Source: Nocardioides anomalus | Lineage (GTDB): Bacteria; Actinomycetota; Actinomycetes; Propionibacteriales; Nocardioidaceae | Length of the DNA: 64,000 nucleotides | Assembly (NCBI RefSeq): GCF_011046535.1 | Contig: NZ_CP049257.1 | Location: 3,410,001 to 3,474,000, forward strand | Direction: 5' to 3' | Shown: piece after piece, positions 7,968-17,366 of the stretch | How positions within the stretch are numbered: the stretch's first letter is position 1 | How the letters are laid out: each line of letters begins with the position of its first letter | Notes under the pieces: model-generated | Database searches by the model: none | Told to the model about the DNA's origin: nothing | The model's input: the letters and a program-made list of their open reading frames with translations, nothing else | Program-made: the position numbers and the translations under genes

Positions 7968-8546
7968 GTGGCCACCCGTACGTCGAGCGCCCGGCCCTCG
8001 CCGGCCCGCGACCGGCTGCTGCAGACGGCCAGCCGGATCTTCTACACCCGCGGCATCCACTCCGTGGGGGTCGAGGAGGTCATCGCCACGGCGGGCGTGA
8101 CGCGGTCGACGATGTACCGCCACTTCCCCGGCAAGGAGGAGCTGGTCGTGGCCTACCTGGAGGCGGCGAGCGCCGCCGAGCGCCAGCGGCTCGAAGAGGC
8201 CCTGGCCAGGTCCGACGGTCCCGAGGCCGCGGTCGCCGCGCTGGCCGGCGCGGTGGTGGCCCAGCTGAGCGACCCGGCCTACCGCGGCTGCGCGTTCCTC
8301 AACGCCGCGGCGGAGTACCCCGACGTCGACCACCCCGTCCACCGCGCGGTGCTGGAGCACCGGCGGTGGTACGCCGAGACGGTGGCCGCCACCCTCCAGC
8401 CGCTGACGGGCCGGCGCACCGGGGCCGCCGCGGAGCTGTTCGTGCTGCTCCGCGACGGCGCGATGGCCGCGGGCTGCCTGAGCGACCCGGCCGAGGTCGG
8501 CCGGGTCTTCCGGCGCGGCGTGGACGGGCTGCTGGCCGGGGCCTGA
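7968..8546 (+). CDS. TetR/AcrR family transcriptional regulator
   Basis: This 192-residue regulator has a classic TetR N-terminal HTH (residues about 14-60: LLQTASRIFYTRGIHSVGVE then AGVTRSTMYRHFPGKEELV). An all-helical ligand domain containing a CAFLNAAAEYPD stretch, common in the YcdC/TetR_C group, follows. It may be cotranscribed with xthA. The next gene is convergent. An ATCGGTCCGAT inverted repeat sits in front of that gene (9128-9138) and is a plausible target of this regulator. Confidence 0.9.
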   Translation: MATRTSSARPSPARDRLLQTASRIFYTRGIHSVGVEEVIATAGVTRSTMYRHFPGKEELVVAYLEAASAAERQRLEEALARSDGPEAAVAALAGAVVAQLSDPAYRGCAFLNAAAEYPDVDHPVHRAVLEHRRWYAETVAATLQPLTGRRTGAAAELFVLLRDGAMAAGCLSDPAEVGRVFRRGVDGLLAGA

Positions 8547-8550
8547 GGCC

Positions 8551-9102
8551 TCAGCCGCGCGCGCCGCGCCCCTGGCGCAGGGCCGAGACGAGGAAGAAGA
8601 CGCCGCCGAGCGCGGCGTACCCGGCGATGCCCACCAGCGAGCCGTGGCGCGACGACGCGGCGAAGCCGGCGCCGGCCAGGACCGAGAGGCCGCCGCTGAG
8701 CACGACCGCGCCCTGGCCGCCCAGGCGGCGGCGCCGCGCCAGACCCGTGCCGAGCTGCAGGGCGCCGGCGACCAGCGCCCACAGACCCCAGACCAGCAGC
8801 ACGTCGCCGCGGTCGCCCGTGCCGACGGCGGCCAGGGCCACGGCGGTCACGGTGCTCACCGCGACGTTGACCTGCAGCAGCCGGCTCGGCCGGTCGCCGG
8901 GGGTGGCCGCGTCGACGAGCGTCGCCGCGGCGTCGACCGCGGCGTACAGGACCGCGAGGACCAGCGCTGCGGTGCCGAACGGGGACGCCACGGCGGCGAA
9001 GGCGCCGGCCCAGAGGAAGGCGAACACCGCGCGGGCGGCGTACAGCCGGCGCAGCGGCGTGGTCGGGAGGGTGGTGCGGGTGGGGACGTCGACGGTGCTC
9101 AC
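8551..9102 (-). CDS. Six-helix integral membrane protein (HdeD/DUF308-like)
   Basis: The 183-residue protein starts at GTG 9102 behind a strong GAGGAG ribosome site. It has six short hydrophobic helices connected by small loops, the pattern of HdeD/DUF308 membrane proteins. No enzymatic motif is visible. It converges on the TetR gene with a four-base gap, and an operator-like palindrome lies just upstream of its start, so it is probably the regulated partner of that TetR protein. Confidence 0.75.
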   Translation of the reverse strand: MSTVDVPTRTTLPTTPLRRLYAARAVFAFLWAGAFAAVASPFGTAALVLAVLYAAVDAAATLVDAATPGDRPSRLLQVNVAVSTVTAVALAAVGTGDRGDVLLVWGLWALVAGALQLGTGLARRRRLGGQGAVVLSGGLSVLAGAGFAASSRHGSLVGIAGYAALGGVFFLVSALRQGRGARG

Positions 9103-9122
9103 AGAACTCCTCTAGAAAGACA

Positions 9123-9140
9123 GAACGATCGGTCCGATAC
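9123..9140 (-). promoter_or_regulatory. Candidate TetR operator
   Basis: GAACGATCGGTCCGATAC contains the perfect inverted repeat ATCGG-T-CCGAT (9128-9138), with a CGATCG core next to it. It lies about 20 bases upstream of the membrane-protein start at 9102. Palindromes of this type are common TetR operators in actinobacteria, and the TetR gene at 7968 is the nearest candidate regulator. Confidence 0.45.
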
Positions 9141-9191
9141 TCGCGCAGGACGTTGACCGCGTCAACCTCCGGCAACGCCTACGCTGGACCG

Positions 9192-9545
9192 GTGGCACGG
9201 GACGAGGACGGGCTCCGCTCCCTCGAGGAGTCGCTGTGGCGGGCCGAGACGCGCTACGACGCCGCGCACGTGGCGGCGACGTTCCACCCCGACTTCTTCG
9301 AGTTCGGCCAGTCGGGCGCCACCTGGACCCGCGACACCATGGCCCTGGACGGCGGACCCGTCGAGGTCGAGCTCCCCCTGCCGGAGCTGCGGGTCCACGA
9401 GGTCGCCGACGGCGTGGTGCTGACCCACTACGTGAGCCGCAAGCTCGACGGCTCCGGCGCCGCCAACCGGACGTCGCTGTGGTTGCGCACCGGGGACGGG
9501 TGGCGGCTCCGCTTCCACCAGGGGACGCCGCGCCCGGAGGGATGA
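9192..9545 (+). CDS. DUF4440/SnoaL-like NTF2-fold protein
   Basis: Starting at GTG 9192 gives 117 residues. The sequence runs LEESLWRAETRYDAAHVAAT (helix 1), FHPDFFEFGQSGATW, then strands ending in WRLRFHQGTP. This is the order of the DUF4440/NTF2-like fold found in small enzymes and ligand-binding proteins. No catalytic residue can be named. It stands alone between the operator region and rmuC. Confidence 0.7.
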   Translation: MARDEDGLRSLEESLWRAETRYDAAHVAATFHPDFFEFGQSGATWTRDTMALDGGPVEVELPLPELRVHEVADGVVLTHYVSRKLDGSGAANRTSLWLRTGDGWRLRFHQGTPRPEG

Positions 9546-9582
9546 GCCGGCCGCTGTCGGTGCCGACCGCCACCCTGGACGG

Positions 9583-10647
9583 GTGGACGTCCTCGAGATC
9601 CTGCTGGTGCTGACCGTGGGCCTCGCGCTCGGCCTCGGCCTGGGTGCGGTGCTCGGGGTGCTCTGGGCGCGCTCGCGGACGGCGTACGTCGACGAGCGGC
9701 TCGACCAGGCCGAGCTGGTCCAGGGCCTGGACCGGCTGAGTGACCAGATGCGCGACCTGGACCACCAGCGCGCCAGCTGGCAGGGACAGCTCAACGAGCA
9801 GGTGCTCGGGATGCGCGCGGCCCACGAGGACCTGCGCCGCGAGACCCGGGCGCTGTCCACGGCCCTGCGCAAGCCGCAGGTGCGCGGGCGCTGGGGCGAG
9901 CTGCACCTGCGGCGGGCGGTCGAGCTGGCCGGGCTGGTCGACCGGTGCGACTTCACCGAGCAGGTCCACCTCGACGACGGCGCCAAGCGGCCGGACCTCG
10001 TCGTGCACCTGGTCGGCGGCCGCTCGGTCGTGGTCGACGCCAAGGTGCCGCTCGACGCCTACCTCGACGCGACCACCGCGAGCGACGACGAGGAGCGGAC
10101 CGTCCACCTGCGCCGGCACGCGCGCCAGGTGCGCAGCCACGTCGAGCTGCTGGCCGGCAAGGCCTACTGGCGCTCGCTGCCGGAGACACCGGAGTTCGTG
10201 GTCCTGTTCCTGCCGGCGGAGTCGTTCCTGGCCGCGGCGCTCGAGGCCGACCCCGGGCTGCTCGAGCACGCCGCCGACCGCCAGGTGGTGCTGGCCACGC
10301 CCACCACGCTCATCGCCCTGCTCCGCACCGTGGCGCACGGGTGGAGCCACGAGGCGCTGGCCGACCAGGCCCGCGAGGTCCACCGCCTGGGCCGCGACCT
10401 GCACGGCCGGCTGGCCACCATGGTCGGCCACCTCGACCTGGTCGGCCGCTCGCTCAACGCCGCCGTCGGCCACTACAACCAGACCGTCGGCTCCCTGGAG
10501 TCCCGGGTCCTGGTGGCCGCGCGGCGGTTCTCCGACCTGGCCGTCACCGACGACGACCTGCCCTCGCCACGCTCGGTCGAGCTGCACGCCGTCGAGCGGC
10601 GTGGGTCCGACGACGGGCCGCCCGGCGGGCATACCGTGGCGGTGTGA
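9583..10647 (+). CDS. rmuC: DNA recombination protein RmuC
   Basis: The 354-residue protein begins with a membrane anchor (residues 5-30), followed by a coiled coil to about residue 95. The RmuC nuclease-like domain then begins: RGRWGELHLRRAVELAGL, with PDLVVHL, VVVDAKVPL and a PAESFLAAA stretch. RmuC limits rearrangements between inverted repeats in E. coli. The protein is shorter than the E. coli form (475), as is common in actinobacteria. Its stop overlaps the start of the DUF6542 gene. Confidence 0.92.
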   Translation: MDVLEILLVLTVGLALGLGLGAVLGVLWARSRTAYVDERLDQAELVQGLDRLSDQMRDLDHQRASWQGQLNEQVLGMRAAHEDLRRETRALSTALRKPQVRGRWGELHLRRAVELAGLVDRCDFTEQVHLDDGAKRPDLVVHLVGGRSVVVDAKVPLDAYLDATTASDDEERTVHLRRHARQVRSHVELLAGKAYWRSLPETPEFVVLFLPAESFLAAALEADPGLLEHAADRQVVLATPTTLIALLRTVAHGWSHEALADQAREVHRLGRDLHGRLATMVGHLDLVGRSLNAAVGHYNQTVGSLESRVLVAARRFSDLAVTDDDLPSPRSVELHAVERRGSDDGPPGGHTVAV

Positions 10648-11045
10648 GCGAGGCTCGCACCCTCTGGGAGGAGGGTCACGAACTGGGCCACCAGATGGTG
10701 TCCCTGGGCTTCGCGCTGACCCTCACCGTCGCCTCGCTGGACACCACGCTCGGCGGCGAGGTGGGCCACGTCTTCGACGTCGCGTTCGTCCTGGTGTGCG
10801 TCCTGGTGGCCCTGCTGGTCCGGCCCCAGGACTTCTTCATGGTCGGCGTGCTGCCCCCGCTGGTCATGCTCGTCGTCTTCGCCCTGGTCGCACTGGCCCG
10901 CCCGCGGGCGCTGGGAGAGCGCGGCGACAGCACCCTGCAGGTGGTCATCAGCGGCCTGGCCCACCACGCCGGCGCACTGGCCGTCGGCTACGCCCTGTGC
11001 CTGGCCGTGCTCGGCGTCCGCGACCAGTTCGTCGGCGACCGCTGA
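10644..11045 (+). CDS. DUF6542 integral membrane protein
   Basis: The GTG start overlaps the rmuC stop (GTGA), giving 133 residues with three or four membrane helices. A fully hydrophobic run around residues 65-85 (MLVVFALVALA) and a terminal helix LAVGYALCLAVLGV are clear. DUF6542 proteins lie between ispH and ychF in mycobacteria, and this position between the same anchors agrees. The upstream spacing suggests cotranscription with rmuC. Function unknown. Confidence 0.6.
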   Translation: MSEARTLWEEGHELGHQMVSLGFALTLTVASLDTTLGGEVGHVFDVAFVLVCVLVALLVRPQDFFMVGVLPPLVMLVVFALVALARPRALGERGDSTLQVVISGLAHHAGALAVGYALCLAVLGVRDQFVGDR

Positions 11046-11075
11046 GTCTGCCCGCCCCGACGGGTCTGACCTGTC

Positions 11076-11615
11076 GTGCGCGAGGTGGTCGAGAACACGC
11101 TGGTCTCCGCCGACGGCATCACCGGCTCACCCCCGAGCTGGACCGGCGGGCTGTTCGCGGCCGAGGCCGCCGCGATCGCGCTGCGGCAGCTGGAGCGCAC
11201 GGACGCCATGCTGATGGGGCGGGCGACCTACGAGCTCTTCGCCCGGCTGTGGGGCTCACCCACCGACCCCTACGGCCAGGCCCTGTACGACGTGGACAAG
11301 TACGTCTTCTCCTCCACCCTGGAGCGCGTCGACTGGCACGGCGCCCGGCTGGTGCGCGGGGACGTGACCGAGACGGTCCGCGAGCTCCGCGAGACCGGCG
11401 ACGGCGACCTGCTGGTCTACGGCCACGGTGGGGTGGCCCGCGAGCTGCTCTCCGCCGGGTTGGTCGACCGGCTCCGGCTGTGGGTGTTCCCGGTCCTCGT
11501 GGGAGAAGGCGAGCGGCTCTCCGACGCGTGTCTGCGCCAGCCGCTCGAGCTGGTCGGCACCGAGCAGCTCGAGCACGGCGTGGTCGTGCACACCTACCGG
11601 CCAGGGGCGAGCTAG
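11076..11615 (+). CDS. Dihydrofolate reductase family protein (RibD C-terminal domain-like)
   Basis: The 179-residue protein matches the RibD-C/DHFR-like NADPH-binding family. It starts with a VxExTLVSADGI strand-turn, has DAMLMGRATYELF, then the nucleotide loop LLVYGHGGVARELLSAGLVD and the terminal strands (LRLWVFPVLVGEGERLF type). Members are often annotated as dihydrofolate reductases but mostly reduce other heterocycles. Gene order gives no pathway. Its stop overlaps the convergent YciO gene by four bases. Confidence 0.85.
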   Translation: MREVVENTLVSADGITGSPPSWTGGLFAAEAAAIALRQLERTDAMLMGRATYELFARLWGSPTDPYGQALYDVDKYVFSSTLERVDWHGARLVRGDVTETVRELRETGDGDLLVYGHGGVARELLSAGLVDRLRLWVFPVLVGEGERLSDACLRQPLELVGTEQLEHGVVVHTYRPGAS

Positions 11616-12238
11616 GCGACGAAGCGCGACGCGTCGCCTGCGCCGTACCGCACGACCTCGGGGGCACCCTCGGACCAGTCGATGACGGTGGTCGGCTCGG
11701 CCGGGGTCTCGCCGGCCTCGATGACGACGTCCACGACGTGGTCGAGCTCCTCCTTGACGTCCCAGCCGTTGGTCCGGGGCTCGGTCTCGCCGGGCAGGAT
11801 CAGGGTGCTGGACAGCAGCGGCTCCCCCAGCAGCTCGAGCAGCGCCTGGACCACGCGGTGGTCGGGGATGCGGACGCCGACGGTGCGCTTCTTCGGGTGC
11901 AGCAGCCGCCGCGGCACCTCGGGCGTCGCGGGGAGGATGAACGTGTAGGGCCCGGGCGTGGCCGAGCGGATGGCCCGGAACGCCGCGTTGTCGACGTGCA
12001 CGAGCTGGCCGAGCTGGCTGAAGTCCTTGCAGACCAGCGTGAAGTGGTGCCGCTCGTCGAGGCCGCGGATGCGCAGGATCCGGTCGCGGCCGTCGCGGTT
12101 GCCGACGCGGCAGCCGAGCGCGTACCCGGAGTCGGTCGGGTAGGCGATGAGGGCGTCGTCGTCGCGCAGGGCGTCCACGACCTGCTGCAGCAGGCGCTGC
12201 TGCGGGTTGTCCGGGTGGATGTCGACGTACCTCGCCAC
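11612..12238 (-). CDS. YciO/Sua5/YrdC family protein
   Basis: This 208-residue protein has the YrdC-fold signatures. These are ALIAYPTDSGYALGC near the N-terminus, the LRIRGLDERHHFTLVCKD basic patch that binds threonine/ATP in Sua5, TPGPYTFILPAT, and VGVRIPDH. The PTDSGYALGC form instead of PTDTVYGLG marks the YciO branch. Sua5/YrdC makes threonylcarbamoyl-AMP for the t6A tRNA modification; YciO activity is weaker or different. A separate tsaC copy cannot be excluded elsewhere. Confidence 0.88.
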   Translation of the reverse strand: MARYVDIHPDNPQQRLLQQVVDALRDDDALIAYPTDSGYALGCRVGNRDGRDRILRIRGLDERHHFTLVCKDFSQLGQLVHVDNAAFRAIRSATPGPYTFILPATPEVPRRLLHPKKRTVGVRIPDHRVVQALLELLGEPLLSSTLILPGETEPRTNGWDVKEELDHVVDVVIEAGETPAEPTTVIDWSEGAPEVVRYGAGDASRFVA

Positions 12239-12299
12239 ACCACCGAGCCTAAGTCCCGGACTGCCGGACCGGCTCCCGGCGGCCCATTAGGGTGCCTAC

Positions 12300-14843
12300 G
12301 TGCGGGGGGCGACGAGGGTGCGGGCACGGCGCGTGGCGGCGTGGACGCTGCTCAGCGCCCTCCTGGCCGTGCCGGCGACCCTGCTGCCGGGCGCTCCGGC
12401 CAGCGCCGACGCGACCAGCGTCCCCGGCACCCTGTCGACCGCGGCGCAGAACACCAGCACGCTCCAGGTGCCCGTCCCCGCCGGCGTCCAGGTGAGCGCG
12501 ATCGACGCCGTGGTGACGCAGTCCGAGGTGACCGAGGGCACCGTCATCTCGTTCCTCGTCAACGGCGCGGTGCGCCTCCAGGTGCCCTCGGCGCTCTACC
12601 AGAAGGTGAGCGTCCCGGTGACCCCGGCCGACGTGGTCGCCGACGGCACCATCGCGTTCAGCGTCCTCACCTCGGCCACGCCGGCCGCGGGCGCGACCTG
12701 CGCACCCGCCGGCGGTGTCGCGGCCCTGCGCAAGATCGAGCTGCAGTACACCGGGGCGGAGACGCCACCGACCACGCTGGCCGGCTTCTTCCCGGCCTCG
12801 TCGTCGGGGATCACGGTCGTCATCCCGAGCGACGCCGACGACGACATGATCACCGCCGGGCTGACCGCCGTGGCCGCGCTGGCCTACCGCTACGACGACA
12901 CCACCCCGGTCAACCTCAGCCTGAACGTCCCGGACGCGGCCACCGCGACGGCCAGCCAGCGGGTGGTCGCCCTCACGCCCGGCCGGGCCGGCGAGGTCAC
13001 CACCGCGGTGTCGACGACGTCGGGCATCCCGCTGCTGACCTTCGCCGGCGAGGGCGACGACCTGGTCGACGCGGTGCGCACCCTGTCCACCGACACCCTC
13101 GGCCTCTCCGGCACCGACGCCGTCGACCCGTCGCTGCAGACCAAGCCGCGCAGCACCGAGAAGACCCGCAGCCTCGAGGACCTCGGCGTCGACCCGGTCG
13201 CGCTGACCGGCTACGGCTCGGTCACCCAGCAGATCGAGCTGCGCCAGGACTCGTTCGGCGAGCCGGTCGACGCCATGGCCCTGCACCTGGAGGGCACGCA
13301 CACGGCGTTCGCCAGCACCAGCGGCGCCCGGCTCGACGTGCGCGCCAACGGCACGCTCGTCGGCTCCACCGTGCTGGGCGACGAGGCCCGCTTCGACCTC
13401 GACGTGGAGCTGCCGGCCTCGGCGATCCGCTCGGTCAACGACATCACCATGACCCTCACCGCGGTCGCACCCGACGGCTCGGCCTGCACCCCGCCCTCGA
13501 TCCCCGCGGCCGAGGTCGACGTGGACGGCGACGCCTCGACCGTCACGGTCGGGCACGGCACGGGCAAGACCCAGGGCTTCCAGCTGTTCCCGCAGATCTT
13601 CGAGGGCACGCTCCCGGTCGCCCTGCGCGCCACCGAGGGCCGCAAGGCCAGCGCGGCCGTCAACGCCGCCGCCCTGATCTCGGCACTGCAGCGGGCCGCC
13701 GGAACGCCGCTCACGATCCAGCTGATGGACCCCGACGCCTTCCTGGCCGACGACCGCTCCGGGCTCATGGTCGGTGCGCTCGCCGCCGACTCCGAGGCGC
13801 TCGACGCCCCGCTCAAGCTCTCCTCCACCCGCCTGCTGGACCGCGAGGACTCCGTGCAGGAGATCACCTCGCAGGACCCGTACGCCGTCCTGGAGTCCAT
13901 CGACCGCAACAACCGTCTGGTCCTCATGCTCGGCAGCTGGGCGCCCTCGGACAAGGCCGCCCCCGGCGAGCTGGCCCGCAAGGTCGTCGACGCCGTGGTC
14001 AACACCGGCTGGGCCGACCTCGACGGCGACCTGGTCATCGCCGACGCCGCCAACCCCGCCTTCGTGACCGCGAGCCGATCGCTCGCCCCGCACCAGACGG
14101 TCGAGGAGGAGAAGTCCTACGCCAAGTGGTTCGTCGTCGTCATCGCCGTGCTGCTGCTCCTGCTGGCCCTGCAGGTCGTGGTCGCGATCCGCCGCGACCG
14201 CCAGCTCTCGCGCGAGCGCGACGAGGACGAGCTCGGCTACGACACCGACGGCCCGGCGTACGTCGAGGACGAGGACTGGGACGAGCACACACCCGAGACC
14301 TACGAGGTCGACGCCCTGGGCGACGTGGACGACCTCGAGGTGCACGACCACACCGACGAGGCCCGTCCCGACGAGGAGGGCGAGCCCGACGACGCCTACG
14401 GCGACCTCGACCCGGACGCCGCTCCCGAGGACGCCGAGGCCGACGTCGACGAGGACCTCGAGGACGACGACCTCGAGTGGGACGAGGACGACGAGCTGGA
14501 CGAGCTCGACGACGACTGGGACGACGGCGAGGACGACGACTGGGGCGACTGGGGCGAGGAGGCCGAGGAGATCGGCCCCGACCCGGACCCGGCGGCGTCC
14601 GAGCCCCTGGACGAGCCCGAGGACGAGCCCGAGCTCGCGGACGAGCCCGAGACCGCGGACGAGCCCGAGACCGCGGACGAGGAGCCGGACGAGCAGGCGG
14701 ACGAGCCGCCGCGCCGGCGCTGGTCGGACCAGCAGCAGGCCACGACGTCCGGGCCGGCCGAGCCGGCCGAGCCCCTGGAGCCGCCGACGACCCCGCCCGC
14801 GACGCCGTCGAGCAAGCGCACCCGGCGCCGCCGCCGCCGCTGA
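12300..14843 (+). CDS. BcsB-like secreted/anchored protein with acidic cytoplasmic tail
   Basis: The 847-residue product begins with a Sec signal (cleavage near ASA-DA, residues 35-38). It has a large extracytoplasmic region of beta-sandwich and alpha/beta modules resembling the cellulose synthase subunit BcsB. A single membrane span lies at about 611-631 (WFVVVIAVLLLLLALQVVVA), next to RRDRQLSRERDEDE. After it comes a tail of roughly 150 residues composed mostly of Asp and Glu, with a short tandem repeat, ending in a run of Arg. BcsB anchors the glycan synthase complex, but no GT2 synthase gene is adjacent. It could instead be a lone surface or glycan-associated protein. Confidence 0.7.
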   Translation: MRGATRVRARRVAAWTLLSALLAVPATLLPGAPASADATSVPGTLSTAAQNTSTLQVPVPAGVQVSAIDAVVTQSEVTEGTVISFLVNGAVRLQVPSALYQKVSVPVTPADVVADGTIAFSVLTSATPAAGATCAPAGGVAALRKIELQYTGAETPPTTLAGFFPASSSGITVVIPSDADDDMITAGLTAVAALAYRYDDTTPVNLSLNVPDAATATASQRVVALTPGRAGEVTTAVSTTSGIPLLTFAGEGDDLVDAVRTLSTDTLGLSGTDAVDPSLQTKPRSTEKTRSLEDLGVDPVALTGYGSVTQQIELRQDSFGEPVDAMALHLEGTHTAFASTSGARLDVRANGTLVGSTVLGDEARFDLDVELPASAIRSVNDITMTLTAVAPDGSACTPPSIPAAEVDVDGDASTVTVGHGTGKTQGFQLFPQIFEGTLPVALRATEGRKASAAVNAAALISALQRAAGTPLTIQLMDPDAFLADDRSGLMVGALAADSEALDAPLKLSSTRLLDREDSVQEITSQDPYAVLESIDRNNRLVLMLGSWAPSDKAAPGELARKVVDAVVNTGWADLDGDLVIADAANPAFVTASRSLAPHQTVEEEKSYAKWFVVVIAVLLLLLALQVVVAIRRDRQLSRERDEDELGYDTDGPAYVEDEDWDEHTPETYEVDALGDVDDLEVHDHTDEARPDEEGEPDDAYGDLDPDAAPEDAEADVDEDLEDDDLEWDEDDELDELDDDWDDGEDDDWGDWGEEAEEIGPDPDPAASEPLDEPEDEPELADEPETADEPETADEEPDEQADEPPRRRWSDQQQATTSGPAEPAEPLEPPTTPPATPSSKRTRRRRRR
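14637..14690 (+). repeat. 18-bp in-frame tandem repeat in the acidic tail
   Basis: The unit GCGGACGAGCCCGAGACC, encoding A-D-E-P-E-T, occurs twice in direct succession. Degenerate copies flank it on both sides. It lies inside the acidic tail of the BcsB-like protein and is a site where length variation by slippage would keep the frame. Confidence 0.7.
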
Positions 14844-14861
14844 CGGCGGTGCTGCGCGGGG

Positions 14862-15863
14862 CTAGCCGCGGCCCGCGGCCTTGAGGTCGCGGCGCAGCTC
14901 CTTGGGGAGCGCGAAGATCAGGCTCTCCTCGGCGCTGTGCACCGCGCGGGCGTCGGGGTAGCCGCGCTCGCTGAGGTAGGCCAGGACCTCCTCGACCAGC
15001 GACTCCGGCACGGAGGCGCCCGAGGTCACCGAGACGGTGCGCACCCCGTCGAGCCAGGCCTCGTCGATCTCGGAGGCGTCGTCCACGCGGTACGACGCGC
15101 GCGCGCCGGCCTCGAGGGCCACCTCGACCAGGCGCACGGAGTTCGAGGAGTTGCCGGAGCCGACCACGATGAGCAGGTCGCAGTCCTGGGCGATCTCCTT
15201 GACCGCGAGCTGGCGGTTCTGGGTGGCGTAGCAGATGTCGTCGCTGGGGGGGTCGAGCAGCTCGGGGAACCGCTGCCGGATGGCGGCGACGGTCTCCAGC
15301 GTCTCGTCGACCGACAGGGTCGTCTGGGAGAGCCAGGCGACCTTGCTCGGGTCGCGGACCACGATCGCGTCCACGTCGCCGGGGCCCTCGACCAGCTGGA
15401 TGTGCTCGGGCGCCTCACCGGCGGTGCCCTCGACCTCCTCGTGGCCGGCGTGGCCGATGAGCAGGATGTCGTAGTCGTCGCCCGCGAACCGCTTGGCCTC
15501 GTGGTGGACCTTGGTCACCAGCGGGCAGGTGGCGTCGATGGTCTTGAGGTCGCGCTCGAGGGCCTCGGCGTGCACCGCGGGCGAGACGCCGTGGGCGGAG
15601 AACACCACGGTCCGGCCCTCGGGGACCTCGCTCAGCTCCTCGACGAAGACCGCGCCGCGGGCCTCGAGGTCGGCGACGACGTGCTTGTTGTGGACGATCT
15701 GCTTGCGGACGTACACGGGGGCGCCGTAGAGGTCCAGCGCCTTCTCCACGGTCACCACCGCGCGGTCCACGCCGGCGCAGTAGCCGCGGGGCGCCGCCAG
15801 CAGCACGGCGCGCTCGGCCTCGTCGGGGGCCAGCACGCGGGGGGTGCCGAGGTCGGTGCTCAC
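14862..15863 (-). CDS. ispH: 4-hydroxy-3-methylbut-2-enyl diphosphate reductase
   Basis: The 333-residue enzyme has the three iron-sulfur cysteines of IspH: Cys29 in [11 protein letters not shown], Cys113 in DATCPLVTK and Cys211 in [10 protein letters not shown]. It also has the substrate-binding [25 protein letters not shown] and TSGASVPE motifs. It makes IPP and DMAPP in the last step of the MEP pathway in the cytoplasm. The GTG start is 47 bases from the divergent xseA start. In mycobacteria the same ispH/xseA head-to-head order is kept. Confidence 0.96.
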   Translation of the reverse strand: MSTDLGTPRVLAPDEAERAVLLAAPRGYCAGVDRAVVTVEKALDLYGAPVYVRKQIVHNKHVVADLEARGAVFVEELSEVPEGRTVVFSAHGVSPAVHAEALERDLKTIDATCPLVTKVHHEAKRFAGDDYDILLIGHAGHEEVEGTAGEAPEHIQLVEGPGDVDAIVVRDPSKVAWLSQTTLSVDETLETVAAIRQRFPELLDPPSDDICYATQNRQLAVKEIAQDCDLLIVVGSGNSSNSVRLVEVALEAGARASYRVDDASEIDEAWLDGVRTVSVTSGASVPESLVEEVLAYLSERGYPDARAVHSAEESLIFALPKELRRDLKAAGRG

Positions 15864-15910
15864 GCCTCCCAGCGTACGGGCGTCGGTGTGCTGCTCTAAA
15901 GTCGGCGAGC

Positions 15911-17149
15911 GTGGCTCTGGAGACCTCGGCGCAGTCCCCCGCGCCGGTCCGTCAGATCGCCAACCTGATCAGCCAGTACGTCGACCGCCTGGGCCCGGTC
16001 TGGGTCGAGGGCCAGATCGCCCAGATCAACCGCCGGCCCGGCCTGCAGACGGTGTTCATGGTGCTGCGCGACGCGGTGGCCGACATCTCGGTGCCGCTGA
16101 CCGTGCCCCGCGACCGGGTGGACTCGCTGGCCACCCCGCTGGTCGAGGGGGCCAGCGTGGTCGTGCAGGCCAAGCCGTCGTACTACGCCAACCGCGGCTC
16201 GTTCTCCCTGGCCGTCCGCGAGATCCGGATGGTCGGCCTCGGCGAGCTCCTGGCCCGGCTCGAGCGGCGCCGGCAGCTGCTGGCCGCCGAGGGGCTGTTC
16301 GCCCGTGAGCTCAAGCGCTCGCTGCCGTTCCTGCCCCACCGCGTCGGGCTGGTCACCGCCCCGCAGTCCGCGGCCGAGCGCGACGTGCTGGAGAACGCCC
16401 GCCGCCGCTGGCCCAACGTGGCCTTCGAGACCTGCTACGCCACCGTCCAGGGCCCCCGCGCGGCCGCGGAGGTGATGGCCGCGCTCGACAAGCTGGAGCG
16501 GAACCCCGACGTGGACGTCGTCGTGGTCGCCCGCGGCGGCGGCTCGGTGGAGGACCTGCTGCCGTTCTCCGACGAGGCCCTCGTCCGCGCCGTGCACCGG
16601 ATGCGCACCCCGGTCGTCTCCGCGATCGGCCACGAGCAGGACCAGCCGCTGCTCGACCTGGTCGCCGACGTCCGCGCCTCCACCCCCACCGACGCCGCCA
16701 AGCTGGTCGTCCCCGACGTGGCCGAGGAGCTGCGCCTGGTCGACGCGGCCCGCCGGCGGCTGCGCCACACCCTGTCCGACTGGCTGCACCGCGAGCAGGC
16801 CGGCCTCGACGCCCTGCGCTCGCGTCCGGTCCTCGGCGACCCGCGCGGCATGCTCGACGAGCGCGCCGCCGAGCTCGAGGCCCTGCGCGACCGGGCCCGC
16901 CGCACGCTCGTCCACCGCCTCGACCGCGCCGCCGACGACATCGCCCACCACCGCGCCCGAGCCCGGGCGCTCTCGCCGCTGGCCACGCTGGAGCGGGGGT
17001 ACGCCGTCCTCCAGGACGCCGACGGCCACGTCGTGACCTCGGTGGCCGGCGTGGCCGCCGGCGCCGACGTGAGCGTCCGGGTCGCCGACGGCCGGGTCCA
17101 CGCCACCACCACGAGCACCGAGCGCCTGGAGGACCACGCCGATGGCTGA
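15911..17149 (+). CDS. xseA: Exodeoxyribonuclease VII large subunit
   Basis: The 412-residue protein begins with the OB-fold domain ([17 protein letters not shown] through [13 protein letters not shown]) and continues into the catalytic domain. That domain includes [41 protein letters not shown] and [22 protein letters not shown] long coiled coil (about 260-350) and the C-terminal LERGYAVL module complete it. With XseB it degrades single-stranded DNA to oligonucleotides. It overlaps xseB by eight bases. Confidence 0.96.
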   Translation: MALETSAQSPAPVRQIANLISQYVDRLGPVWVEGQIAQINRRPGLQTVFMVLRDAVADISVPLTVPRDRVDSLATPLVEGASVVVQAKPSYYANRGSFSLAVREIRMVGLGELLARLERRRQLLAAEGLFARELKRSLPFLPHRVGLVTAPQSAAERDVLENARRRWPNVAFETCYATVQGPRAAAEVMAALDKLERNPDVDVVVVARGGGSVEDLLPFSDEALVRAVHRMRTPVVSAIGHEQDQPLLDLVADVRASTPTDAAKLVVPDVAEELRLVDAARRRLRHTLSDWLHREQAGLDALRSRPVLGDPRGMLDERAAELEALRDRARRTLVHRLDRAADDIAHHRARARALSPLATLERGYAVLQDADGHVVTSVAGVAAGADVSVRVADGRVHATTTSTERLEDHADG

Positions 17150-17366
17150 GAACAAGGAGCCCGAGCAGGAGCTCTCCTACGAGGCCGCCCGCGAGGAGCT
17201 GGTCGAGACCGTGCGCCGCCTCGAGGCCGGCGGCACCACCCTGGAGGAGTCGTTGGCCCTCTGGGAGCGGGGCGAGCAGCTGGCCACGATCTGCCAGCAG
17301 TGGCTCGACGGGGTCCGCCAGCGCCTCGACGAGACCCTCGAGGCCGACGCGGACGGCGAGGGCTAG
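17142..17366 (+). CDS. xseB: Exodeoxyribonuclease VII small subunit
   Basis: This 74-residue helical protein shows the XseB pattern [20 protein letters not shown] followed by [15 protein letters not shown] and a C-terminal helix. It starts inside the end of xseA (ATG 17142), so the two subunits are translationally coupled. Several XseB copies coat the coiled coil of XseA. The stop overlaps the convergent hypothetical gene by four bases. Confidence 0.94.
   Translation: MAENKEPEQELSYEAAREELVETVRRLEAGGTTLEESLALWERGEQLATICQQWLDGVRQRLDETLEADADGEG

Noticed and set aside
9740..14884. A 1714-codon open frame on the plus strand across rmuC, the reductase gene and the BcsB-like gene
   Set aside because: It runs through several well-supported genes in another frame, and its product is Arg/Pro/Ala-rich nonsense.
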